Assembly: GCA_037443205.1 (NCBI GenBank)
Contig: JBBIOU010000039.1
Span: 1 to 22,609, forward strand
Direction of reading: 5' to 3'
DNA: 22,609 nucleotides
Origin: JBBIOU01 sp037443205
GTDB lineage: Bacteria > Bacteroidota > Bacteroidia > Flavobacteriales_D > UBA2798
Within the stretch, counting starts at the first letter, position 1. Every line of letters starts with the position of its first letter. A model generated the notes under the pieces. The model was not told where the DNA came from and made no database searches. It saw nothing but the letters and a program-made list of their open reading frames with translations. The position numbers were made by a program, and so were the translations under genes. Below, piece after piece: positions 15,033-22,428 of this stretch.

Positions 15033-15776
15033 TTAAAGGGTATTAATAGCTTCAATAACCAACATTCGCTTACGGCTGGATACCGGTACTTGTGTTCCGT
15101 CTTTTAATACCAGGTAGCCGCCATCCGACTTTACAAATTCTTTTACATAGCTTAAATTAACCAAGTGCGACTGATGTACACGCATAAAATCTTTTTCGGC
15201 CAACAGTGCTTCGTATTCTTTTAATGTTTTAGTTACCATCAATTTTGTTTTATCGGCAAAATAAAATATGGTGTAGTTTACATCAGCTTCGCAGCGTATA
15301 ATTTCGTTGATATTTACTACATGAATTTTTTCTAAAGTGTTCAGAGCAAGTTTATGGATGGGTTTATTGGGTTTGGCTGTGTTTTCCATAAGTAATTTAA
15401 TGCTTTCGGCAGGCGTGTGCGATTGTTTGGCAACTTTTTCTACGGCAGCAATTAATTCGTCTGTATCAATGGGTTTGAGTAAATAATCAATGGCAGAATA
15501 TTTGAATGCTTTGATGGCATGCGCATCGGAGGCGGTGGTAAATATCAATTTAAACATTTTGTCTTTAACAATCTCCAGCAAATCAAAACCCGAGCCGTCT
15601 CCTAAATCAATATCTAAAAAAATTAATTCCGGATTGGTTTTTTGTATGGTTAAAGCAGCATTTACTACACTATCAGCTTCGGCTACCAGGTTAATTTGCG
15701 GACAATATTGTTCTATGTCTGCACGAATAGCATTCCGGGCATCTTTGTTATCATCTATAATAATGGCTCTTATCAC
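15033..15776 (-). CDS. LytTR-family response regulator
   Basis: The 247-residue protein has a receiver domain (1-120) and a LytTR DNA-binding domain (about 140-247). Receiver landmarks are IIIDDNKDA with Asp8-Asp9, the phosphoacceptor Asp55 in ELIFLDIDLGDG, Thr/Ser of FTTASD and Lys102 in YLLKPID. The DNA-binding part shows HVVNINEIIRCEADVNYTIF, FMRVHQSHLVNLSYVKEFVK and the final QVPVSSRKRM, which are LytTR hallmarks. It begins with GTG at 15776, seven bases after a TATTTTTG box. It heads the four-gene minus-strand operon and may control it or its membrane partners; no sensor kinase is in the window, although LytTR regulators often pair with 5TM/6TM-LytS-like kinases elsewhere. Confidence 0.93.
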   Translation of the reverse strand: MIRAIIIDDNKDARNAIRADIEQYCPQINLVAEADSVVNAALTIQKTNPELIFLDIDLGDGSGFDLLEIVKDKMFKLIFTTASDAHAIKAFKYSAIDYLLKPIDTDELIAAVEKVAKQSHTPAESIKLLMENTAKPNKPIHKLALNTLEKIHVVNINEIIRCEADVNYTIFYFADKTKLMVTKTLKEYEALLAEKDFMRVHQSHLVNLSYVKEFVKSDGGYLVLKDGTQVPVSSRKRMLVIEAINTL

Positions 15777-15783
15777 TGTTTTG

Positions 15784-15791
15784 CAAAAATA
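15784..15791 (-). promoter_or_regulatory. -7 box TATTTTTG of the regulator/cyclase operon
   Basis: The minus strand reads TATTTTTG, a full TAnnTTTG match, with 7 bases between it and the GTG start at 15776. No -33 TTG is seen within the 17-23 base spacing; the nearest candidate is 32 bases away. Confidence 0.4.
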
Positions 15792-16060
15792 TTAATAATC
15801 GCCATAGCATGGATAATTTATATCAAAATATGTATATGCCAATGCTCCGGTAAAAAAAATAGAATTAAACCCCAAAAAAAATAATTAGATATTTTTTAAG
15901 CATATAATTTAAGCTTTTGTAAAAATTTCTTATTGCTTTTCGATTTTAAACACCGGTATCTATTCGTTTAATTTAGGTTTTTTGCATTAGCCCCCCGATT
16001 AATCCGGCAGTGCTGATAACTAATTTGGGTTAAATTGTTACATCGTATTTTAATATTTAG

Positions 16061-16068
16061 TATATTCG
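16061..16068 (+). promoter_or_regulatory. Possible -7 box TATATTCG
   Basis: TATATTCG matches TAnnTTTG at all but one position and ends 16 bases before the ATG at 16085. A TTG at 16035-16037 lies 23 bases upstream, at the outer limit of normal spacing. Confidence 0.3.
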
Positions 16069-16084
16069 TAAAAAATTCTTGTAT

Positions 16085-16324
16085 ATGAGACTTTTCGGTT
16101 TACTTGTTTTAATTATCGGTTTGGCTTTTGCTACCATGCTAATTCTGGAATTATGGGGCATTGATGTAATTTCATGGTTAAATTTAGGAAGAAGCGTAGT
16201 AACCTTGATTATACTGGGGGGTGTTGCCATTTTTTCATTTATAATTTACGGCATGTTTTTTTGGAATGGTCAGCGCGAACCCAAAGTTGGCGACCGCTCG
16301 CACCATAAAAAGAACCTGATGTAA
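16085..16324 (+). CDS. Small two-helix membrane protein of unknown function
   Basis: With the ATG at 16085 the product has 79 residues: MRLFGLLVLIIGLAFATMLI, then LELWGIDVISWLNLGRSVV, TLIILGGVAIFSFIIYGMFF, and a polar, positively charged tail ending in HHKKNLM. Two hydrophobic helices (about 3-22 and 37-59) suggest an inner-membrane protein with a short basic tail. A TTG two codons earlier (16079) is a possible alternative start. I recognise no family, and the small size carries some risk that it is non-coding; the compositional switch to helices and the preceding -7 box favour a gene. Confidence 0.6.
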   Translation: MRLFGLLVLIIGLAFATMLILELWGIDVISWLNLGRSVVTLIILGGVAIFSFIIYGMFFWNGQREPKVGDRSHHKKNLM

Positions 16325-16401
16325 GTGTTAATTTTCATTAACATTTAAAATATAACTTAACCCTTGGTTTGTGCGTTATAAGCATCGTAAATAAACAAAT
16401 C

Positions 16402-17175
16402 ATGAATATACAATCCGGCCTGTTTATATCTTTTTTTTTATGTTCTTTTTATTGCATAGCTCAAACTATTAATCAAACCAACAGTAAAGGACAAAAAACC
16501 GGCTTATGGGAAGTAAAATATCCTAATTCTACCATTAATAAATACAAGGGCGAGTTTAGAGATGGTAAACCCGTTGGTGAATTTATTTACAATTACGAAA
16601 GCGGTAAACTAAAATCAAAAGTTAACCACAAAGCCGATGGTAAAACTTCTTATGCCACCTTTTATTATGAAAATGGTGTAAAAATGAGCGAAGGAAAATA
16701 TATCAACCAAAAAAAAGACAGTGTTTGGACATACTATGACGACAGAGCCTACATCAGCTTCAGGCAGGAATTTAAAGCTGATAAAAAACACGGAAAAAAA
16801 ACAATATATTTTATCAGCGGTAAAATTTCGGAAGTATTTACGTATAAAAACGACTTGCTCGAAGGCGAATGGATACGATATTTTGAAGACGGCACCGTTA
16901 TGAAAACGGGATATTATAAAAATAACCTTTTACAAGGAATTGTTACCCATTATGGCACCAACGGTAAAAAAGAAGTATTAAATAATTATAAAGACGGTTT
17001 ATTGGAAGGACCTAATATTTTTTTTGATGAAAACGGAAAACCCGATACCCTTTGGTTTGAAAAAGGAAAAGAATTAAAAGGTAAATTTTTGGAAAATTAC
17101 AAACAACGCATGAAAGCCGGTAAAAACAATACCGCAAACAACAAATCAAATGCTCCCAAAAAAAGTATTAAATAA
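16402..17175 (+). CDS. Exported MORN-type (YwqK-like) repeat protein
   Basis: From the ATG at 16402 the 257-residue product begins MNIQSGLFISFFLCSFYCIA, a signal peptide ending before QTINQTNSKG, so the mature protein would start with Gln. The rest is built of about six units of 20-25 residues of the kind GLWEVKYPNSTINKYKGEF, GKTSYATFYYENGVKMSEGK, GEWIRYFEDGTVMKTGYYKN and GPNIFFDENGKPDTLWFEKG. These are MORN_2 (PF07661) repeats as in the YwqK family, with the G-x-W/F-x-Y-Y and NG turn residues in each unit. A lysine-rich tail (from about 235) follows. In Bacteroidota such repeat proteins are exported and of unknown function; the antitoxin label of some relatives is not supported here since no toxin is adjacent. 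An earlier TTG at 16369 is unlikely because it places polar residues before the signal peptide. Confidence 0.8.
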   Translation: MNIQSGLFISFFLCSFYCIAQTINQTNSKGQKTGLWEVKYPNSTINKYKGEFRDGKPVGEFIYNYESGKLKSKVNHKADGKTSYATFYYENGVKMSEGKYINQKKDSVWTYYDDRAYISFRQEFKADKKHGKKTIYFISGKISEVFTYKNDLLEGEWIRYFEDGTVMKTGYYKNNLLQGIVTHYGTNGKKEVLNNYKDGLLEGPNIFFDENGKPDTLWFEKGKELKGKFLENYKQRMKAGKNNTANNKSNAPKKSIK

Positions 17176-17842
17176 ATTATTGCAATTTTTCTTTTGCATG
17201 TTTATATTTATTGCATGCAAAAAAGATAAAACAGAACCCGCCAACATGGGGTATAATTACATACCTTTAAAGCAGGGAAGTTGGATAGAGTATAATGTTA
17301 CGGAAATCAATATAGATACCCTGGTAAATTTATACGACACACTAAATTATAAATTACGGGAAGTGGTACATTCAACTTTTTACGACAATGCAAACAGACT
17401 AACATACAGAATTGAAAGATACTGGAGACCATCCGATAATGACCCATGGGTAATCAAAGACGTATGGACAGCCAATAAATCAAATTCGCGTTATGAAAAA
17501 ACCGAAGAAAACATCAAATTTATACGACTGGCATTTGCTGTAAAACCCGAACACAAATGGGACGGTAATCAATTTAATACACTTGGAGAACAAATTTATA
17601 AATACACAGACATTGATATACCTAAAACCATAAACAACTTATATTTTGACAGCACAGTGGTTGTAGAACACAGTAAAAAATTAAATCTGATTCAATACGA
17701 AAATAAATACGAAATATATGCTGCCGGCATAGGTTTAGTAAAAAAACACGATGTTAGTTTGGAAATAAATAATTTTGATACTACCCAAATTAAGCGCGGA
17801 ACCTTATACTTTCAAACCATTTACGCATACGGACAAAACTAA
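17150..17842 (+). CDS. Predicted lipoprotein of unknown function
   Basis: The 230-residue product starts MLPKKVLNKLLQFFFCMFIF, then IACKKDKTEP: a lipoprotein signal with acylated Cys23. The ATG at 17150 lies inside the end of the MORN-type gene (26-base overlap), and the next in-frame ATG (17198) leaves only a 6-residue hydrophobic stretch, so the earlier start is preferred. The mature part is beta-rich and repeats patterns such as YIPLKQGSWIEYNV and ENKYEIYAAGIGLVKKHD, seen in many uncharacterised Bacteroidota envelope lipoproteins that share the YxPLxxGxxWxYxV opening. No enzyme motif is visible. It is likely co-translated with the MORN-type protein. Confidence 0.75.
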   Translation: MLPKKVLNKLLQFFFCMFIFIACKKDKTEPANMGYNYIPLKQGSWIEYNVTEINIDTLVNLYDTLNYKLREVVHSTFYDNANRLTYRIERYWRPSDNDPWVIKDVWTANKSNSRYEKTEENIKFIRLAFAVKPEHKWDGNQFNTLGEQIYKYTDIDIPKTINNLYFDSTVVVEHSKKLNLIQYENKYEIYAAGIGLVKKHDVSLEINNFDTTQIKRGTLYFQTIYAYGQN

Positions 17843-17848
17843 TTTTAG

Positions 17849-18427
17849 CTATTTAAACCCTGTAATATATTTGTCCAGTTCCAGATGCATATTTATACCA
17901 CGTAGATTTTTCGCAACAATTACACCTTCAGGATTTAATAAAAAATTAGCCGGTATTGAAGTTACCTGATAAGTTTTAGCCGCCTCGCTTTGCCACCCTT
18001 TTAAATCGCTTACGTGATATTTCCAGCTTAATCCGTCCTGGTCAATGGCCTTCTCCCAGGCTTGCTTGTTATTATCCAGCGATACGCTGAAGATTTCAAA
18101 TCCTTTCGCATTTTTAAATTTTGCTTTGCTGTATTTTTGATACACTTCTACTACATAAGGATTTTCTTTGCGGCAAGGACCACACCAACTTGCCCAAAAA
18201 TCAACCAATACATACTTTCCTTTTAACGAAGATAATTTAAGATTCTTTCCGGCAGGCGATGTCATATTTATCTCGGGGGCATAACTGCCAATATTTACAT
18301 CCTGTACACCGATATTTAAACTTATGGAATCAACACGTTTATAATTATTATCATACACATTATAAGCTATACCCGCAGCCAGTAAAACAACAATAGTAGA
18401 AGTAAGCAGAAGATTTGTTTTAACCAT
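17849..18427 (-). CDS. TlpA-family membrane-anchored thioredoxin-like protein
   Basis: The 192-residue protein has an N-terminal anchor (about 5-25, NLLLTSTIVVLLAAGIAY) and a periplasmic thioredoxin fold. The redox motif is WASWCGPCRKENP with Cys82 and Cys85, preceded by the AhpC/TlpA-type strand LKGKYVLVDFW. A cis-proline motif TSIPANFLLNPEG follows near residue 157-169. The role would be thiol reduction or disulfide handling, for example in cytochrome maturation or protein repair; no specific partner is visible. It ends 6 bases from the convergent lipoprotein gene and starts 66 bases from lpxD, divergently. A TAAATTTG box lies 20 bases upstream. Confidence 0.9.
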   Translation of the reverse strand: MVKTNLLLTSTIVVLLAAGIAYNVYDNNYKRVDSISLNIGVQDVNIGSYAPEINMTSPAGKNLKLSSLKGKYVLVDFWASWCGPCRKENPYVVEVYQKYSKAKFKNAKGFEIFSVSLDNNKQAWEKAIDQDGLSWKYHVSDLKGWQSEAAKTYQVTSIPANFLLNPEGVIVAKNLRGINMHLELDKYITGFK

Positions 18428-18447
18428 AAATAATAAAAAATTATGTA

Positions 18448-18455
18448 CAAATTTA
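18448..18455 (-). promoter_or_regulatory. -7 box TAAATTTG of the TlpA-type gene
   Basis: The minus strand reads TAAATTTG, a full TAnnTTTG match, 20 bases before the ATG at 18427. No -33 element is evident. Confidence 0.35.
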
Positions 18456-18479
18456 AGATAAAAATAAATATTTTGTTTT

Positions 18480-18487
18480 TACCTTTA
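18480..18487 (+). promoter_or_regulatory. Possible -7 box TACCTTTA of the lpx operon
   Basis: TACCTTTA matches TAnnTTTG except for the last base and ends 6 bases before the lpxD ATG at 18494, resembling the short-leader layout at panD. Its divergent counterpart is at 18448-18455. Confidence 0.3.
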
Positions 18488-18493
18488 CGCTGT

Positions 18494-19540
18494 ATGGAAT
18501 TTACCGCGCAACAAATCGCTGAATTACTTCAGGGAACACTTGAAGGAGATGCTCAAACCAAAGTAAACAATCTCTCCAAGATAGAAGAAGGTATTCCCGG
18601 TACGCTTACTTTTCTTGCAAACCCCAAGTACACCGAATATATATATACTACCGCTGCCAGCATAGCCATAGTAAATAAAGATTTTATACCCGAAAAAAAA
18701 TTACCCGAAAAACTAACACTGATACGGGTAACCGATGCATATAGAGCCTTTGCTAATTTACTAAACCATTACAACACCCTTATCAACGATAAAAAGGGCA
18801 TCGAACAACCCTGTTTTGTTGACTCAACGGCTAAAATTGGAAACAATGTTTACATTGGCGCATTTGCATATATCGGAAAAAATGTTGTTCTGGAAGAAGG
18901 AGTTAAAATATATCCGCAGGCGTATATAGGCGATTATGTAAAAATTGGTAAAAACACAATTATATACAGCGGAGTAAAAATTTATTCGCAATGTATAATC
19001 GGTTCAGACTGTACCATTCATGCCAACACAGTGATAGGTGCGGATGGATTTGGCTTTGCCCCTGATAGCGAAAACCAATACAATAAAGTGCCTCAAATAG
19101 GCAACGTAATTATTGAAGACCGGGTAGAAATAGGCTCTAATACCAGTATAGACAGAGCCACATTGGGTTCAACCATCATTCGCAAAGGAGTTAAAATTGA
19201 TAACCTGATACAAATAGCACACAATGTTGAAATTGGCGAAAATACTGTTATTGCATCGCAAACAGGCATTGCCGGTTCTACCAAACTCGGTAAAAATATG
19301 ATGATTGGCGGACAGGTAGGCATTATCGGTCATTTACGCATAGCCGATGGAGTTAAAATAGCCGCACAATCGGGTATAGGACAAAATATTGAACAGGAAA
19401 ACTCCATCGTACAAGGCTCACCTGCATTTGCCATTGGCGATTATAAACGCTCGTATGTATTGTTCAGAGCATTGCCCAAATTAAAAGAACAAATTGATAA
19501 TTTAGCCAAAGAAATTAATACCCTAAAACAGAATCAATAG
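18494..19540 (+). CDS. lpxD: UDP-3-O-acylglucosamine N-acyltransferase
   Basis: This enzyme adds the second acyl chain to UDP-3-O-acyl-glucosamine in lipid A synthesis. From the ATG at 18494 it has 348 residues. An N-terminal uridine-binding domain (1-100; MEFTAQQIAELLQG, GTLTFLANPKY) is followed by left-handed beta-helix hexapeptide repeats (about 110-310), for example VVLEEGVKIYPQAYIGDY and VIGADGFGFAP. Catalytic His243 is in IQIAHNVEIG, and SIDRATLGST precedes it. The C-terminal helix is ALPKLKEQIDNLAKEINTLK. An in-frame ATG further upstream at 18443 would add 17 residues that do not match the family, so 18494 is preferred. It is 5 bases before the lpxC-fabZ gene. Confidence 0.95.
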   Translation: MEFTAQQIAELLQGTLEGDAQTKVNNLSKIEEGIPGTLTFLANPKYTEYIYTTAASIAIVNKDFIPEKKLPEKLTLIRVTDAYRAFANLLNHYNTLINDKKGIEQPCFVDSTAKIGNNVYIGAFAYIGKNVVLEEGVKIYPQAYIGDYVKIGKNTIIYSGVKIYSQCIIGSDCTIHANTVIGADGFGFAPDSENQYNKVPQIGNVIIEDRVEIGSNTSIDRATLGSTIIRKGVKIDNLIQIAHNVEIGENTVIASQTGIAGSTKLGKNMMIGGQVGIIGHLRIADGVKIAAQSGIGQNIEQENSIVQGSPAFAIGDYKRSYVLFRALPKLKEQIDNLAKEINTLKQNQ

Positions 19541-19545
19541 ATACC

Positions 19546-20955
19546 ATGAAAGAATTTCAGCGCACACTCAAGCAACCGGTTAAACTATCAGGCGTAGGAT
19601 TGCACACCGGAGTAATGGTTGAAATAAACATTTTACCTGCGCCCGAAAATCACGGTTACAAATTTCAAAGAGTAGATATAGAAGGTCAGCCTATCATACC
19701 GGCCGATGCTGACTTAGTAGTATCTACACAACGTGGTACTACCCTCGAAAAAGACGGAGTAAAAGTACACACCACCGAGCACTTGTTAGCTTCGCTTTAT
19801 GGTTTGCAATTAGACAATGCCCTGATACAAATCAACGGACCCGAAATACCCATTATGGATGGCAGTTCGCGCCCCTTTGTTGAAGCACTCGAAAAAGCAG
19901 GCTTTGTTGAACAAAACGCTGAACGCAAATATTTTAGATTTGAAGAAAATTTACCTTGGGAAGATTTAGAAAAAGGTATAGAAATGTTGGCTGTGCCGGC
20001 TGATGATTTCAGGCTTACCGTAATGGTTGATTATAACTCGCCTGTATTAGGAACCCAACATGCAACCATGTATAACATCAACGAATTTAAAGAACAGATT
20101 GCCGATTGCAGAACTTTTGTATTTTTAGGAGAACTGGAACAATTAGCCAAAAACGGTTTAATAAAGGGTGGCGACCCTAACAATGCCATAGTATTGGTAG
20201 AAAGAGAACAGGTAGATGAAAAGGAACTCAAAGAACTGGCCAAACTACTTGGTAAAGAAGATTTGCAGGTACAGATAAAAGGCATCGGTACTTTGAATAA
20301 TACTAAAATGAAATATCAGAATGAACCTGCCCGACACAAATTGCTCGATATTGTGGGAGATTTAGCACTTGTAGGGAAACCTATAAAAGGACATATTTTA
20401 GCAGCCCGCCCCGGACATTCGGGAAATGTATCATTTGCCAAAATAATTAAAGAAATTATGCGAAAACAAGAAAAAAGCGCAAATCATAAAAAATTTGATT
20501 TAACCAAAGAACCTACACACGACATCAATAAAATAGAAAAAATGTTGCCACATCGTTATCCGTTTTTGCTAGTTGATAAAATCATAGAAATGGATAATGA
20601 AAAAATTGTGGGCGTAAAAAATGTAACCATGAACGAGCCATTTTTTCAAGGGCATTTTCCGGGCAATCCTGTTATGCCGGGCGTACTGCAAATAGAAGCG
20701 ATGGCGCAGTGTGGCGGTATATTTGCACTTAGCTCAGTGCCCGACCCCGAAAATTACATGACTTATTTTATGAAAATTGACGGAGTAAAATTCAAAAAGA
20801 AAGTTATTCCGGGCGATACCCTGGTTATGGAACTTGTATTGTTATCACCCATCCGAAGAGGGTTGGTACACATGCAAGGTACCTGCTATGTAAACGGACA
20901 AGTAGTTTCGGAAGCCGAAATGCTGGCACAAATCGTTAAAGAAAAAAATTTATGA
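19546..20955 (+). CDS. Bifunctional LpxC deacetylase / FabZ dehydratase fusion
   Basis: The 469-residue cytoplasmic protein joins UDP-3-O-acyl-GlcNAc deacetylase (LpxC, residues 1 to about 310) and (3R)-hydroxyacyl-ACP dehydratase (FabZ, about 320-469). LpxC landmarks are KLSGVGLHTG, VHTTEHLLASL with zinc ligands and base in the E78/H79 region, IMDGSSRPFVEAL, RHKLLDIVGDL with His264 and Asp268 (metal side) and PGHSGN with His291. FabZ has LPHRYPFLLVDKI, FFQGHFPGNPVMPGVLQIEA with catalytic His370 and Glu384, and the DTLVMELVLL strand. The fusion is characteristic of Bacteroidota and couples lipid A commitment to fatty acid elongation. It lies between lpxD (5-base gap) and lpxA (4-base overlap at ATGA). 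Confidence 0.97.
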   Translation: MKEFQRTLKQPVKLSGVGLHTGVMVEINILPAPENHGYKFQRVDIEGQPIIPADADLVVSTQRGTTLEKDGVKVHTTEHLLASLYGLQLDNALIQINGPEIPIMDGSSRPFVEALEKAGFVEQNAERKYFRFEENLPWEDLEKGIEMLAVPADDFRLTVMVDYNSPVLGTQHATMYNINEFKEQIADCRTFVFLGELEQLAKNGLIKGGDPNNAIVLVEREQVDEKELKELAKLLGKEDLQVQIKGIGTLNNTKMKYQNEPARHKLLDIVGDLALVGKPIKGHILAARPGHSGNVSFAKIIKEIMRKQEKSANHKKFDLTKEPTHDINKIEKMLPHRYPFLLVDKIIEMDNEKIVGVKNVTMNEPFFQGHFPGNPVMPGVLQIEAMAQCGGIFALSSVPDPENYMTYFMKIDGVKFKKKVIPGDTLVMELVLLSPIRRGLVHMQGTCYVNGQVVSEAEMLAQIVKEKNL

Positions 20956-21728
20956 GCAACATAAGCCCAAATATCAGCAAAGACGCTAAAATAGGAAAAA
21001 CAACAACCGTAGCACCCTTTGCAACCATTTACGAAGATGTTGAAATAGGCGAAGGTTGCAGCATCGGGCCTAATGTGGTTATTTACCCCGGAACCCGTAT
21101 TGGTAATAATGTAAAAATATTTCCCGGTGCCGTTATTGGTCCTGATTCGCAAGACTTAAAATATGCCGGAGAATACACTACCACACACATCGGAGATAAC
21201 ACCGTAATACGAGAATATGTTACCATACACAAAGGAACCAAAGATAAAATGAAAACCGTGATTGGTAAAAATTGCCTGCTGATGGCTTATGTTCATGTAG
21301 CTCACGATTGCATTATAGGAAATAACGTAATTATTGCCAACAGCGTAGGTTTATCAGGTCATGTAATAGTTGATGATTATGTAATTATAGAAGGTATGGC
21401 AGCCGTACAGCAATTTGTACATATAGGTATGCATGCATTTATTGGCGGTGCATCTTTGGTTCGTAAAAACGTACCTCCGTTTGTAAAAGCCGCCCGCGAA
21501 CCACTTTCGTATATTGGCGTTAACACGGTTGGTTTGCGCAGAAGAGGTTTTACCGACCAGCAAATTGCCAATATAGAAGATATATACAGGGTAATATATG
21601 TATATAACAGCAATCTCTCTACGGCACTGAATATAGTTAATCTTGAGTTGCCCGAAACCGAAGAAAAAAAACTTATTATAGATTTTATTAAAAATTCTAC
21701 CAAAGGTATAATGCGCGGAATATCCTGA
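20952..21728 (+). CDS. lpxA: Acyl-[ACP]-UDP-N-acetylglucosamine O-acyltransferase
   Basis: The 258-residue enzyme catalyses the first step of lipid A synthesis, acylating UDP-GlcNAc at the 3-OH. The N-terminal two thirds are hexapeptide repeats of the left-handed beta-helix (ISPNISKDAKIGKTTTVAPF, VEIGEGCSIGPNVVI, PGTRIGNNVKIFPGAVIGPD). Catalytic His118 sits in LLMAYVHVAHDCIIGNN, with GDNTVIREYVTIHKGT just before and GMAAVQQFVHIG after. The C-terminal helical region, YIGVNTVGLRRRGFTDQQIA, is typical. The ATG overlaps the fusion gene stop by 4 bases (ATGA), so translation is coupled. The next gene starts 7 bases later. Confidence 0.97.
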   Translation: MSNISPNISKDAKIGKTTTVAPFATIYEDVEIGEGCSIGPNVVIYPGTRIGNNVKIFPGAVIGPDSQDLKYAGEYTTTHIGDNTVIREYVTIHKGTKDKMKTVIGKNCLLMAYVHVAHDCIIGNNVIIANSVGLSGHVIVDDYVIIEGMAAVQQFVHIGMHAFIGGASLVRKNVPPFVKAAREPLSYIGVNTVGLRRRGFTDQQIANIEDIYRVIYVYNSNLSTALNIVNLELPETEEKKLIIDFIKNSTKGIMRGIS

Positions 21729-21735
21729 TAACATT

Positions 21736-22356
21736 TTGGAAATTATTTTACAAAATACCGGCAGACGATTTAACAACGACTGGATTTACAGAAATATAAA
21801 CTATGCTTTTAAAAAAGCACATACATACGTAATTACCGGTGCTAACGGTAGCGGTAAGTCAACATTGCTGCAAACGCTTCTGGGATTTATTACCCCCTCC
21901 GAAGGGCAGATAACTTATCAATTAAACCAAAAATTCATCAGCAACGAAATCTTTTATAAGCATGTTTCCTTTGCAGCACCTTATATGGAAATTTATGATG
22001 AGTTTAATTTGTATGAGTTACTGAATTTTCATGCTGCACTTAAACCATTAATGGTTAATCAGGAAGAATTTATCCGCTTATCAGGTTTAGAAGCATCTGC
22101 AGGCAAGCCCATTAAATATTATTCCTCTGGCATGAAACAAAGAGTAAAATTATCCTTGGCTATATTGTCGGAGGTACCCGTTTTATTGCTTGATGAACCA
22201 TGTAGCAATTTAGATAACAATGCAAGAAGATGGTATGCCGATATGCTTATAAAATATAAAAATGATAAACTAGTGATTATTGCTTCAAATAATTTTAAAG
22301 ACGAGTATCCTGAGGCAGAATTATTTATTGATATTGAAAATTACAAAAAGTTCTAA
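21736..22356 (+). CDS. ABC transporter ATP-binding protein (stand-alone, lpxA-linked)
   Basis: The 206-residue ATPase has Walker A GANGSGKST (35-43), the signature YYSSGMKQR (128-136), and Walker B VLLLDEPCSNLD (149-160). The Q-loop, expected in VSFAAPYMEIYDEFNLYE, reads Ala-Ala-Pro instead of Gln, and the H-loop, expected in IIASNNFKDE, has Asn where His is normal. So two key switch residues look replaced, though the motor core is otherwise intact. The start is TTG at 21736, 7 bases from the lpxA stop. A membrane partner is not in the window, so the substrate is unknown; a role in envelope lipid or polysaccharide export is inference from position. Confidence 0.88.
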   Translation: MEIILQNTGRRFNNDWIYRNINYAFKKAHTYVITGANGSGKSTLLQTLLGFITPSEGQITYQLNQKFISNEIFYKHVSFAAPYMEIYDEFNLYELLNFHAALKPLMVNQEEFIRLSGLEASAGKPIKYYSSGMKQRVKLSLAILSEVPVLLLDEPCSNLDNNARRWYADMLIKYKNDKLVIIASNNFKDEYPEAELFIDIENYKKF

Positions 22357-22366
22357 ACAAAAATCT

Positions 22367-22399
22367 CTGTGTTACTCTGTGCTCTCTGTGGTTAAAAAA
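22367..22399. repeat. Second dispersed repeat (CTGTGTTACTCT type), copy B
   Basis: CTGTGTTACTCTGTGCTCTC, followed by TGTGGTT and a run of A, matches 7797-7831 with small differences. It lies 10 bases after the ABC ATPase stop, just before the RHS-core fragment, so it may mark an insertion or recombination boundary. Confidence 0.6.
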
Positions 22400-22428
22400 T
22401 TTTTCCTTAAATTTGGCTAAGCAGTTTA

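Larger units (their letters stand above)
15777..16084. other. Divergent intergenic region
   Basis: These 308 bases separate the minus-strand regulator operon from the plus-strand small membrane protein gene. They carry the -7 boxes of both units (15784-15791 minus and 16061-16068 plus). The middle is A+T-rich, with a C-run at 15990-15995 and no supported coding frame or hairpin. Confidence 0.5.

Noticed and set aside
12903..16034. Shared 14-mer TAATTTGGGTTAAA at 12903-12916 and 16021-16034
   Set aside because: A+T-rich 14-mers recur easily. It resembles part of the large repeat (ATTTGGGTTA), but flanks do not match, so I do not count it as a copy.
16079..16081. TTG as start of the small membrane protein
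   Set aside because: ATG two codons later gives a cleaner N-terminus (MRLFGLL) directly before the first helix. TTG remains possible.
16402..17175. Toxin-antitoxin system based on the YwqK label
   Set aside because: Relatives are sometimes labelled antitoxin, but this protein is exported, carries six MORN-type repeats and has a lipoprotein rather than a toxin next to it.
18443..18493. Longer N-terminus of lpxD starting at the ATG at 18443
   Set aside because: The added 17 residues are hydrophobic and basic, unlike LpxD, and overlap the promoter region between divergent genes. MEFTAQQIAELL fits the family start.
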